From assembly GCA_964235605.1 (NCBI GenBank), contig CAXSCR010000005.1, forward strand, positions 85,425 to 149,424: 64,000 nucleotides of DNA, given 5' to 3'. Below, piece by piece: positions 1 to 11,500 of this stretch (position 1 is its first letter; each line of letters begins with the position of its first letter). The notes under the pieces were generated by a model, which was given only the letters and a program-made list of their open reading frames with translations, did no database searches and was not told the origin of the DNA. The position numbers and the translations under genes are program-made. Source of the stretch: DATCRE01 sp964235605 (GTDB lineage: Bacteria > Bacteroidota > Bacteroidia > Cytophagales > Cyclobacteriaceae).

Positions 1-1
1 T

Positions 2-3000
2 TCGGATAAGTCTATCCAACAGCTGAGTAAATTTTGTGAGGCGTCAGGTGCTACCTTATTTACGGGTTTATGCAGTCTGGTAGGTATTCTATTAAGCAGG
101 TATACCATTGACGGACGGGCTTTTTTTGGTGTTCCATCTTCAGGTAGGCTTCTTGAACAACTTGAACGCCAGGTAGGATACTATCTTAATATTCTGCCCG
201 TTGAGATAGCCATTGACGAGACAAAATCTTTTCGGGAATTGCTGTCAGAAACAAAAAAGGAATTGATATCCACTTACAAGAATCAAGACTATCCGATTGA
301 AAGCATAATCGCTCTTAATAAAACATCTTCAAGGGTGGCGTTGTCTGTGTTTGATGTGCTTGTCTTGTTAGAGAACTTCAACGCATTATTAGGTTCGAGG
401 ATCAATTCTGAAAATTCAGATAGTGCGATCTCGATTACCGTTGACGAGATTGAAAATAGATCATTGCCGTCAAATTTGTATTTTGAATTTAAAAACGTTG
501 GGAATGGATTGTCACTTAGAATAAAGTACAATACTGACCTTTATTTTGACAAACAGATAGATGAATTGTTGCAAAATTTCGTGCGACTTCTTGATGTCTG
601 TATTAAATCACCAGATCATCCCGTTCGGACGTTCACTCCACTTGAGGTAAATATTGAAAAACCAACTCAGAATCTGGATAATGTCTTTGGAACTGAACTT
701 ACGTTCTTAGATTTATTTGCCAACCAAGTTAAAAAAAAACCTCACCATACTGCTGTTCTTGCTAGACAGCAATCCTTAAGTTACACTCAATTGGATTTTC
801 AATCACGCGTACTTGCATCTGTGTTAGCGGCTCATAGTATCAAAAAAAACGATATGGTCGTTTTATATCTTGAACGCACTGAGTGGATGGTGATATCAGT
901 TCTGGCGGTTTGGAAGATGGAGGCTGTCATTATTCCGGTGGACTCATCAACTCCGGCTTACAGGGTTGAAGAAATAATCAGTGACTCCTCGGCATCAATT
1001 ATCGTGACAGATGTACATTCAAATCACGATTTTAAAATCAGAACTATCAACCCTGCAACTGGATCTTTAGTACCCAATCCGATTGAAAGCATTCCCGGCG
1101 ACGATCGTAACGTTTCGCACGATAATCCTGCTTATGCCATATATACATCTGGTTCCACAGGAAAATCTAAGGCTGTGTTGGTATCCCATAAACAGTTGAT
1201 GAGTGTGACAAATTCGTGGACTAAGTGTTACTCTCTTGAAAAAATGGACCCCAAAATATTGCAGATTGCTAGCTTTGGCTTCGATGTTTTTATTGGTGAT
1301 CTTAGTCGGGCGATATCTGCGGGTGGTACTTTGATCATTTGCCCAGCAGAATCTAGAGGCCTGCCGGAAGAAATGTACCGTCTTCTCGAATCCCATCAAG
1401 TTAATATTTTTGAATCAACTCCTGCAATTGTAATTCCGCTACTTGACTACATTGCTGTAGAAAACAAGAAAATCGATTTTATCAAGATCGTCATTGTCGG
1501 ATCCGACAAGTGGTTATTATCTGATTATGGAAAGTACAGGAAATGGCTTTCTCCCGCCATACGTCTTGTGAATAGCTATGGGACAACAGAGACGACCATC
1601 GATTCTACTTTTTTTGAAGCGGACAGCGTAGTGGATATGCCGGCTGCATATGTTCCTATCGGTAAACCCCTCAGCAATACCACGTGTTATATTCTCGACC
1701 GGTATCTAAGGCCTGTGCCACTTGGTGTTCAAGGTAATTTATTCATCGGTGGACAAGGTGTATCGAATGGATATCTGAATGACCCCACGCTAACTTCTAA
1801 ACAATTTATCAAAAAACCAGACGCGCAGGAGAAACTATACAATACTGGTGATCTGGTGAGAATGTTGTCAGATGGTAACATTGAATTTCTGGAAAGATGT
1901 GATACTCAAATCAAGATTCTAGGAAACAGAGTGGAACCGAAGGAGATTGAACGCATAATCGCGGAATTCGACAATGTTAAAAGTGTTTTCGTTGCTTTAA
2001 AGACCATTGGCACGGAGGATCATTTATGCGCGTACATCGTTGCAATGAGTCCATTGGATATTTCGGAATGTAGAGCTTTTCTTATGACGAGAGTGCCCAG
2101 ATTCATGGTGCCAAATTACTTTATTTTTGTTAACGAGCTGCCACTCACGTTGAATGGAAAAATAAATGCTAATGCTTTGCCCGTCCCTATTATTGAACGG
2201 AAGATCATCCAGCAGGGTGCTTTTTCGGAATTAGAAATGGTGGTGTTTGAAATTTGGTCTGAAATATTAAAAATTGGTGAATTTGATCGCGATGCTGATT
2301 TTTTTGAACTGGGAGGACAATCGTTGAAGGCTGTTCAAATTCTGTTTAAAGTCAATAAAAGGTTTGGCACACAAATCACTCTCTCGGGATTTTTTTCAAA
2401 TTCCAAGTTTAGCGATTTTTGTAAGCTAATAAAACCATCCGAGCGCCGGCTATCTCAGCCTGTACAGTCAACGACTTTTCCACTCTCATCTAATCAACGT
2501 AGCGTTTATCTTCACTCAAAAGTTTCAGGTTTAAATTCACTATACAATTTGCCACGTGTTTTTGAGGTCACTGGGGCGTTAGATATTGCCAAACTAGAGA
2601 AAGCCGTTAACATGCTTGTTTCCCAGCATGAGATTTTGCGAACCGTCTTCCTGACGAGTCAGGATGGTTTGCGGCAACAGGTATTGGAATCATTTAATCC
2701 TATAAAATTACATTGCATCGATGTTAAAGAGGGTCAAAACTTTAATGACCTGATAACAGAGCTTACTAGAGTGGAATTTAATTTTTCGTTATTTCCTCTT
2801 TTTGGAATAACGTTATTGCGTGATGAGAATCGCACGTGTATTACGTTTGTCACAAACCACATTATTTCTGACGCGTTGTCTTCAGACATAATATTCCAAG
2901 AATTGCAAGGCCTGTATGAGAAAGGTGATAAATACTATTTGGAGCCCTTGAAATTTCAATACAGCAATTTTGTTTTCAAACAGGCGGAAATGCAAATTGC

Positions 3001-5572
3001 CTATCCACAAAACGAAGATTTTCTACGCGCTATTAGCGCAAAGTTTGTTCCTTTAAATTTGGCACATTCACCAGTGCCTACCCATAGAGGTAACTACGAG
3101 GCATCACATCATGTTTTTCTTGTTTCAGACGAACTTATTGATGGCATGCAGAAAGTTTGCGTTGATGAACATGTCACGCCTTTTGTTTTCTGGTCGACGG
3201 CTGTGGCCGCGTTGATTCATTTTTATCAGCGGCAATCCCATATTTCCCTGGCGTATCCATTAACAGAACGTGACTTGGTTTCCGATGAGAATATGATTGG
3301 TTTTTTCTCAAATATGCAGGTCATGCCGCTTAAGATTTGCAAAAATGATACGTTTATTGATTTGCTTGGCGAAGTAAAAAGATGTTACCATGATAATTTT
3401 CAAACTCGATTCTTCTCCTACGACCAACTTGCTGAACGACTGGCGGAATACATTCACGTGCCTCCGATTGAAGTGTCAATTGTTTTAAATGAGACCGATG
3501 CGGATTTGACGTTGAATTTCGGCTCGTCACAATTTTCGCCTCTTGACGTGCATACACCTTTCGCGAAATATAATCTCACCTTTGTGATCAATCGTATGTG
3601 CAATAACTGGCACGTTGATATAGAATATAAAAATCATTTTTTTTCCGAGGAGCTGATTGCAGAATTTGAGGCTAAGTTTTTGACATTAGTTAAAGCAATA
3701 ACAACAAAGGCAGAGAGCGAAATCGAAAAAACTAGCCTTATCAATTCTACCGACCGATTATCCTATGCCAGGCTGAATGATACAGGAATGCCTTCTCTTG
3801 TTGGGCACTCCGCCACGAAATTGCTTTCGGAAAATTTCAAGAAATATTCTAAAAAGTCCGCCCTGAGGTTCAATGACGTTTTTATTTCTTATAATGAGTT
3901 AGACCTGAGGTCAACTGTTTTGGCAAGTTATCTTAAGAATGGTATAGGTGTTGAGAAAGGGGATATAGTTGCCCTATGTATGAACAGATCGGAGTATCTT
4001 GTAGTGCTCATTCTTGCCATAATGAAATGCGGAGCGGCCTTTGTGCCAGTGGATCCAGCAACGCCTGAAGAAAGGATTGATTTCATTTTGTCCGATTCAA
4101 AAACTAATCTGCTTGTGTCGGACAGAGCGATGAATTTGGATTTCAAGAAAGTAGTCTTAACAACTGAGCTTTTGCGAGACGCCATAAATTTCAACTTCGT
4201 TGATAACTTACCAGATACAGCGCCTGAAGATGTTTTGTATATTTTATATACTTCTGGATCAACTGGTGTTCCAAAAGGTGTAGAGATTACAAGTCAGTCG
4301 CTGGCTAATTATCTACTTTGGTTCAATCATTATTACTTAAATAATAGTTCAGGATTCATGACATGTTTGTTCACGTCTATTGGATTTGACCTTACAATGT
4401 CTTCTCTTTTTTCACCGTTGCTAAGAGGGGATTTGCTTGTGATATTTCCGGAGGAGAATCCTATTAAAAGTCTACAGAGAATTTTTGGAGGAGAATATGA
4501 AGTCAACACTATTAAGCTGACTCCTTCGCATATTAAATTGATTCATAACATTGGTATTGTAAACGAAGCAATAAAAAAGGTGATTGTTGGGGGAGAAACT
4601 TTCACCGAAAATGCAGCCATGGTGCTGCGGCAAAATGCTCCCAATTGTGATATTTATAATGAATACGGACCAACAGAAACTACGATAGGTAGTACCGTTA
4701 TGAAGGTTACATCTTCAGCGCAAGCAATCTTTATTGGTTTTCCGATTGCCAACACCCATGTTTACATAGTAAGTAGTGAACGTTTCTTATTGCCGCCAGA
4801 AGCTGAAGGAGAAATAGCCATTGGGGGATTGGGACTAGCGACGGGATATAGATTAAATTCCGGACTAACGGAAAATAAATTCTTTATGTCATCAGAACTT
4901 CAAGAGAGATTATATTTAACAGGAGATAGAGGTAAACTAGGCATTGATGGAGTTATCCGTTTCTACGGACGCATTGACGATCAAATGAAGGTTAATGGAT
5001 TCCGAATCGAGCCGGAGGAAATTCAAAAAGTACTACTGGCAACTTCTTTTGTGAAGGATGCCATTATTACCATAAGGGAGATTCAAGGGGATTCATTTCT
5101 TATTGCGTATTTAATTGTAACGGGACATGTAACTGTTGAAGAACTTCGTAACGCTTTATCACGTAAATTACCAACGTGGATGATTCCGGCACATTTTATT
5201 ATTGTCTCCTCGTTTCCATTGAGCGTTAATGGCAAGATTAAAATAAATGAACTACCAATCGGCCCTGAATATTTTATGACCGATGAAACATTTAACGACG
5301 GAATCCTAACAGAATTGGAGACAAAGCTGCTGAAATTTTGGCGTGACGTATTAAAAAATATTGAGATCGATATTAAATCAAACTTTTTTAGCCATGGTGG
5401 TAATTCTTTTAAGGCAGTTCAGCTTTTGCAAATACTTGAACGAGAATTCCCTGCTGTTATTGACATAACTGATATATATGATTACCCCAGCGTCTCTATG
5501 ATGGCCCAGTATGTGGAAAAGAAAACAAATTTTGATCACAATAGAGATTCAGTAAACGAATTCCTAGTTTAG
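2..5572 (+). CDS. NRPS, 5' truncated by window edge (C-A-PCP-C-A-PCP)
   Basis: This is a two-module non-ribosomal peptide synthetase. The frame is open from base 2, so the start lies outside the window; the first in-frame TTG at 239 is internal. Order: C-terminal part of a condensation domain (to about 600), A1 (about 700-2200; TSGSTG near 1145), PCP1 (LGGQSLKA near 2310), C (about 2475-3780), A2 (about 3810-5250) and PCP2 (HGGNSFKA near 5393). The second C domain reads NHIISDA in place of HHxxxDG; the catalytic second His is kept. Hand-read specificity codes: A1 D-V-G-E-V-V-S-I-D, close to the ornithine code; A2 D-L-S-K-I-G-E-I-G, close to asparagine. There is no epimerase or TE, so the chain must pass on, most simply to the KS that begins 23 bp downstream. 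Codes were aligned by eye, so substrates are predictions. Confidence 0.93.
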   Translation, partial: SDKSIQQLSKFCEASGATLFTGLCSLVGILLSRYTIDGRAFFGVPSSGRLLEQLERQVGYYLNILPVEIAIDETKSFRELLSETKKELISTYKNQDYPIESIIALNKTSSRVALSVFDVLVLLENFNALLGSRINSENSDSAISITVDEIENRSLPSNLYFEFKNVGNGLSLRIKYNTDLYFDKQIDELLQNFVRLLDVCIKSPDHPVRTFTPLEVNIEKPTQNLDNVFGTELTFLDLFANQVKKKPHHTAVLARQQSLSYTQLDFQSRVLASVLAAHSIKKNDMVVLYLERTEWMVISVLAVWKMEAVIIPVDSSTPAYRVEEIISDSSASIIVTDVHSNHDFKIRTINPATGSLVPNPIESIPGDDRNVSHDNPAYAIYTSGSTGKSKAVLVSHKQLMSVTNSWTKCYSLEKMDPKILQIASFGFDVFIGDLSRAISAGGTLIICPAESRGLPEEMYRLLESHQVNIFESTPAIVIPLLDYIAVENKKIDFIKIVIVGSDKWLLSDYGKYRKWLSPAIRLVNSYGTTETTIDSTFFEADSVVDMPAAYVPIGKPLSNTTCYILDRYLRPVPLGVQGNLFIGGQGVSNGYLNDPTLTSKQFIKKPDAQEKLYNTGDLVRMLSDGNIEFLERCDTQIKILGNRVEPKEIERIIAEFDNVKSVFVALKTIGTEDHLCAYIVAMSPLDISECRAFLMTRVPRFMVPNYFIFVNELPLTLNGKINANALPVPIIERKIIQQGAFSELEMVVFEIWSEILKIGEFDRDADFFELGGQSLKAVQILFKVNKRFGTQITLSGFFSNSKFSDFCKLIKPSERRLSQPVQSTTFPLSSNQRSVYLHSKVSGLNSLYNLPRVFEVTGALDIAKLEKAVNMLVSQHEILRTVFLTSQDGLRQQVLESFNPIKLHCIDVKEGQNFNDLITELTRVEFNFSLFPLFGITLLRDENRTCITFVTNHIISDALSSDIIFQELQGLYEKGDKYYLEPLKFQYSNFVFKQAEMQIAYPQNEDFLRAISAKFVPLNLAHSPVPTHRGNYEASHHVFLVSDELIDGMQKVCVDEHVTPFVFWSTAVAALIHFYQRQSHISLAYPLTERDLVSDENMIGFFSNMQVMPLKICKNDTFIDLLGEVKRCYHDNFQTRFFSYDQLAERLAEYIHVPPIEVSIVLNETDADLTLNFGSSQFSPLDVHTPFAKYNLTFVINRMCNNWHVDIEYKNHFFSEELIAEFEAKFLTLVKAITTKAESEIEKTSLINSTDRLSYARLNDTGMPSLVGHSATKLLSENFKKYSKKSALRFNDVFISYNELDLRSTVLASYLKNGIGVEKGDIVALCMNRSEYLVVLILAIMKCGAAFVPVDPATPEERIDFILSDSKTNLLVSDRAMNLDFKKVVLTTELLRDAINFNFVDNLPDTAPEDVLYILYTSGSTGVPKGVEITSQSLANYLLWFNHYYLNNSSGFMTCLFTSIGFDLTMSSLFSPLLRGDLLVIFPEENPIKSLQRIFGGEYEVNTIKLTPSHIKLIHNIGIVNEAIKKVIVGGETFTENAAMVLRQNAPNCDIYNEYGPTETTIGSTVMKVTSSAQAIFIGFPIANTHVYIVSSERFLLPPEAEGEIAIGGLGLATGYRLNSGLTENKFFMSSELQERLYLTGDRGKLGIDGVIRFYGRIDDQMKVNGFRIEPEEIQKVLLATSFVKDAIITIREIQGDSFLIAYLIVTGHVTVEELRNALSRKLPTWMIPAHFIIVSSFPLSVNGKIKINELPIGPEYFMTDETFNDGILTELETKLLKFWRDVLKNIEIDIKSNFFSHGGNSFKAVQLLQILEREFPAVIDITDIYDYPSVSMMAQYVEKKTNFDHNRDSVNEFLV

Positions 5573-5595
5573 AACTTTGATGTAAAAAAAAGACC

Positions 5596-8500
5596 TTGGA
5601 TATAGCGATTATTGGAATGGCAGGAAAATTTCCCGAGGCGGGAAATTTGTTTGATTTTTTTTATAATCTTAAGAACGGACTAGATGCGATACGCCCTTTT
5701 TCATTTTCAAGGATTTCGAATACTGGGAATGAATTTTTAAACTATCTCGAATATGGTTACTTAGAAAATATTGATCATTTTGATTACGCATTTTTTGGTT
5801 TGTCTCAGGCAGAAGCGGAAAAAATGGATCCTAATCAAAGGCTCCTGTTGCAAATAAGCTATGACATCTTTGAAAATGCTGGTCTTAAATTATCGGAGGT
5901 AGCTGGATCTCAAACTGCTGTTTTTATTGCCGATAAACAAAATCATTATTACCGTTTTCTTCAGGAGATTGATGGTCTTGCCTTGATCGGGAATCTTAAA
6001 TCTGCAGTTGCTGGAAGAATTTCTCGGTTTTTTGATTTGAGGGGCAGTTCGATGATGGTAGATTCTGCCTGTTCTTCCTCTCTCGTTGCCATAAACTTAG
6101 CGTGCCAGGATTTAATCCTTGGAAACTGTCTTCAAGCACTCGTCTGTGCATCGGAAATAAATGTTACTCCGCTCACTAAAGATTTTGAAGGCGTAGGTGT
6201 AATTTCTAAATCATTTCGATGTAAATCATTTTCTGCAGATGCAGATGGGATAGGGCTCGGAGAAATGGTTGGTGGAGTTTTGCTAAAACCGCTGGAAAAT
6301 GCTATAGCTGATAATAATCAAATACTTGCTGTTATTAAAGGGGCAAGTATAAATCAGGATGCCTCTCTGTCTTCAAGTTTAACCGCCCCCAATACTTTTT
6401 CCCAGCAAGAAGTGATCTTGTCTGCGTGGGCTAAAGCTAAAATCATACCCTCAGAAATTAGTTATGTTGAAGCACACGGCACCGGAACAAAGCTCGGCGA
6501 TCCGATAGAAATTAAAGCGCTCAGTTCTGCTTTTTCTAAATTTACTACTAGTACAGGATTTTGTGCAGTATCATCTGTAAAGACAAATATTGGTCATACT
6601 GACGGTGCATCAGGGATGGCTGGCTTGATCAAGGTTGTTCTAAGTTTAAAATATAGGCAGTTATTTCCTTCACTTTTTTTTGAAACGCCTAATCCCTTCA
6701 TTGATTTCTCGAAATCCGCCGTTTATGTTAATTCAAAACTAAATGAGTGGCGACACGACAGTAAGCAAGTAAGAACTGCAGCAATAAGTTCTTTCAGTAT
6801 TATGGGTACAAACGCCCATATGGTGCTACAGGAATACACAACTTTTCTCGAGCAAAAGACGAACGAGAATGAGAGTTTCACCTTGATTGTTTTTTCTGCG
6901 AGGTCGCAAAAATCTCTTCATGCATATTCACTTAGACTGAAAGGTTTTCTTGAAGAGAATGGCCACCTTGCAATAAACGATATCGGCTATTCTTTGCTAA
7001 AATATAAAAATCTGTTTGAGTACCGCTTTTCTGCTTTAGTTTCAGGAGTAGACGACTTGATATCGCAACTTTCAGAGTTTAATTCAGAAAAGACTTTGAA
7101 AAAGCCAGCCCGGATCATACTTATCATGTCTTACAATGAAAAGTTGGATAGAGGCATGGTAGATATATTTCGAAGATCATTTCCGTTTTTTTCATCATTG
7201 CTAGCCAACTTATATAAAGATATACCAATAGAAAATCATGAAGACGTCCGCGTGGTCAATTTGGTATTTCAATATTGCATGGCAAAGATGCTTGATTATC
7301 AAGGGATAAAAACCAGACACCACTTACTCGATAATTTCGGTAAAAATGTAGCAGCCTTAATAAAAGACGAAACTCTCATAAGTGAGGTCGTTCAAAAGAT
7401 ATTAAATTTGAACGACAAAGACTTGGATTTCAACATTGAGCGGCTGTATCAATTCACAGAGTCCATAGGTGATGCACTTCTTGTTGATTTGTCGAATGGA
7501 AAAATAGGACAAGCATTAGCTGACTACCAAAAAAATAATAATTTTCGGTATGTCAAGATAGATTACAAGGTTACTAGGTGTGACTTGCGCCAGTTTTATT
7601 CTGATTTGTTTAACGCTGGTGCAGATTTAATATGGGAGAATATTTCTTTTTTCGAAGGTCAACGAATAGACTTACCGACGTATGCATTTGAACCAAATCG
7701 ATGCTGGGGTACAGAACCTTCCGGAATTGATGTGACGGATTATTTGTTTGACCTTACCTGGATCGATCAACCGATTTCCGAGTCAGTTGATGAGATACCT
7801 CATAAATGGCTTTTCGTTGGTGCGAAAGGCGTTGATGATATCTCTTTCGGATTTGATTTTGATAGGAGATATGAGCGCATTTTTGTCTCAAATTCATCAG
7901 AATATAAGAAGCTTAGTGACGCACTATATCTCGTAAATTTTGACTCTGAGTATTCATTTCTACAGCTCTTTTCGGAAACAGGAATTGAAAGAACAACAAC
8001 AGGCGTCGGCATTGTATTTTGCTGTTATATACAACCGGAAGTGAAGATGGGATCGTTAGACGAAATTCTGAGATATCAGTATAATTTAGCAAAGGCCTGC
8101 TTGCATTTAGATAAAAAATTGAAACTAGAATTGATTGTATGCACAAAATGTTCATACAGGGTAAACGGGTCTGAATCAGGCCCTTTGAAGTTTCAACAGT
8201 CTATTGCGCATGGGTTTGTAGCGAGCGCCAGTGAGGAAATGCCTTGGGTTAAAATGAAGGCAATTGATATTGATGAAAGTTCTTTGCCTTCCATCGGAAA
8301 ATTAATAATAGACGAGTGTAGACAATCTCATCCACTCACCATTGCATACCGGAACGGTAAAAGATTTATAAAAGAAATTAGGCCGGTGACGCAAAAGGTC
8401 GATGTCGCCTTTAAGTTAAAATACAAAGGCGTATACATTATCACAGGAAGTCCGAAAGGAATTGGACTAGAAGTTGCAAAGTGGTTTGCTTCGCAAGAGG

Positions 8501-11500
8501 TTGTACGTATAATTTTTATCGGAAGAAGTACACTTTCTGATAAGAAGTTGTGGCAGAACATAAATAGGGAACATCCTGATTTTCCATTCGTGTTTGCCCT
8601 TAAGCAATTGGAGCTAGCAAACGCAGAAGTAAAGTACTATACCACAGACTTGTCGAATGAAAAAGAGCTTTCCGAGACCTTAAAACAGATAAGAATTACA
8701 TTCGGTACAATTGACGGAGTCATTCATTCTGCTGGTGTACCTGGTGATAACCTTTTGAAGAATCATTCTTGGCTAGATTTTTATTCACCCTTTTTGCCGA
8801 AAATGAAGGGTTTGTTGAATCTAAGTAGGTATTTGGAAAATGACAGTCTTTCTTTTTTTGTAAATTTTTCTTCGTTAGATTCATTAGTCGGTTCAGCTGG
8901 CAATACAAACTACAGCGCTGCAAATTCATTTTTGGATAGCTATGTTTATAGCTTGCGAGAAAAAGGTATAAATGCAATAACGATAAATTGGCCCGCATGG
9001 CAGGAGACGGGAATGTGGTACCGCGCCTTCGGGCAAAATCAAGCTACATCAGAAATAAATCAACATACTATTTCAAATAGCGAGGGAATCAGTGCTCTTA
9101 AATACATACTGCGCGCTGGCGATGCCCACACAGTTGTTAGTAAAGAACGCCCAGAAAAGTACTCAGGCAAATGGTTTAGTTTTAGAAAGAACGATTACTA
9201 CGAGGATGAGAGCACACTACAGAAAAACTTTGAAGGATCTGAAAAGAGTATTTCGGTTAATCTTGAACAGCGTAGCACTGCGGCTATTTTGGCTGCTATT
9301 TGGATGGACGTGTTAAAGGCAAACGAGATATCAGAGAACTCAGATTTCTTTGACCTTGGGGGTCATTCGTTGCATGCGGCTCGTTTGTTCAATCGAATTG
9401 AAGGTGACTTGTCGATAAGGCTTGAGTTTGATGATTTACTCGAATATTCGACAATAAAGAGCCTAAGTAATTTTATAGAATTAAAAAAGAGACAGCAGAT
9501 AAAGGAAAAGGCGGTAGCTTTACCGAAGGTAATTTCAGATGGCTTTCCTTTATCAAGTACGCAAAAAGGAATTTGGATTGTTTGTCAGGAACCTCATGAG
9601 TCCGTGACTTACAATGAGGTGGACGTGTTTGAATGGAAAGGTAAGTTGAATTTAGATGCTTTTCGACGATCATTGGAAATAATAGTTGAGAATTATGAAA
9701 TTCTGCGGACTACTTTCGGAAGTACGGGCGAAAATGTTTTTCAATATATTTCACAGGCGGGAAACCTTGATTTTGAATTTATTGACCTGTCGGGTGAGCT
9801 CTCACCTCAGACCGTTTTAGAAAACTATGTCGATTCCGCTGGCAACTATGTATTCGATCTCTCAAATGGTCCGCTTTGCTACTTTAAGGTTTTTAAGAAG
9901 TCAGATGAACTTTATGTCTTGCTTTTCAATTTTCATCATATAATCTGCGACAGATATTCACAGCAGGTTTTTATTTCAATCTTTACAACATGTTACAGAG
10001 CGATTGAGCAAGGAAGAGTACACAGTATTGAAAGTAAATTCAATTTTAAGGATTACTCACTTGAACAAAGCCGAGTTTATTATCGACATGAAACTAATGA
10101 TTACTGGGAAAGAACCCTCGGAGAATGGCACTCACAAACACACCTTCTGCATAGAAACAATGATGAATTAAGTCATCAAGCTGGGAGTATGTCATTTGAA
10201 TTGAACAATTTCTGTAATCAACAAATCAATGAATTCTGCAAAAGGTTTAATGTAACGCCGTTCGTAATTTTTTATGCGACCCTATCGGCTTTCTTTTCAA
10301 GGTACACAAGACAAGAATCAACAGTATTCGGCTCCGTTGTGCATGGAAGAGGGGACAGTAAATTAGCAGAGCAAATTGGCCCGTTTGTGAATACAATATT
10401 ATTGATTGACAAAATTGACATTGCACATTCTTTTTCAAAAATCATCAAGATATGCATGAATAGTATTATGCAGGCAATTGCCAACCAGGACTATCCTTAT
10501 GAGCGGATTGTCGGGCATCTCCGACAAGCACGCCAGCTGGATGTTCAATCGTTTTTTGATGTAATGTTACTATTTGAGGATTCGGAAGGTGAGACTTTTA
10601 TCATTGATGGAGGTTGCGAAGTGAGTAGGATTGAGATCGCTCCTGTTCATACTAAGTGTAACCTAACTATTACACTTAGGAAAAATATGGGCGCGTATTC
10701 CGTTTCTGCTGTTTGGAAGAAGTCCATGTACGATGAAAATACGATTCGAAAATTTTCAAGTAATTTTCAGATATTATTAGAGTCGGTACTAGCAGATCCT
10801 GCAAAACCGATCTGCCTTCAACCTATGATAACCAATGAAGAGATTGCGCTTATCAGACAATGGAACGACACTACATTCAACTTACCATATAAAGGTTTAG
10901 TCGAAATGTTCTATGTGCAAACGACGGTTCATGGAAGCAGACCAGCTGTGGTGTTTAACGGGCAATCCATGACCTATAGTGAATTGTGGTTTAGGGCGGG
11001 GAAAGTAAAAGATCGCATTCTAAGTCATAAGGGCACTATGGACACTCCTATTGTTGCATTGATGACGAATAGAGGTTTTGAAATGATGGTCGGTATTTGG
11101 GGAATACTTAGAGCGGGTCTTGCTTATATGCCGATCGATCCGTCCCTACCCACAAACCGTATAAAGTTTTTGATTGAAGATAGTGCCGTGAAGATTGTCG
11201 TCGCCGATCGAAAAGAATGCTTTCACACCGGAGCACTTTGGTTAAATCTTATAGATTGGCCGGACATAAACTCATCTCCTGAAAAGGATGATGTAGCGAG
11301 GACAGAGGACAGCTTGACCTATGTGATTTATACTTCAGGCTCAACAGGTATTCCGAAGGGGGTGATGGTTGAAGATGCCGGAGTGGTCAATAGAATAGAA
11401 TGGATGTGGCGGCATTATGACTTTAATATGGATGATGTAGTTCTTCAAAAAACGCCGTATACGTTTGATGTTTCTGTGTGGGAGATTTTTATGACGCTTT

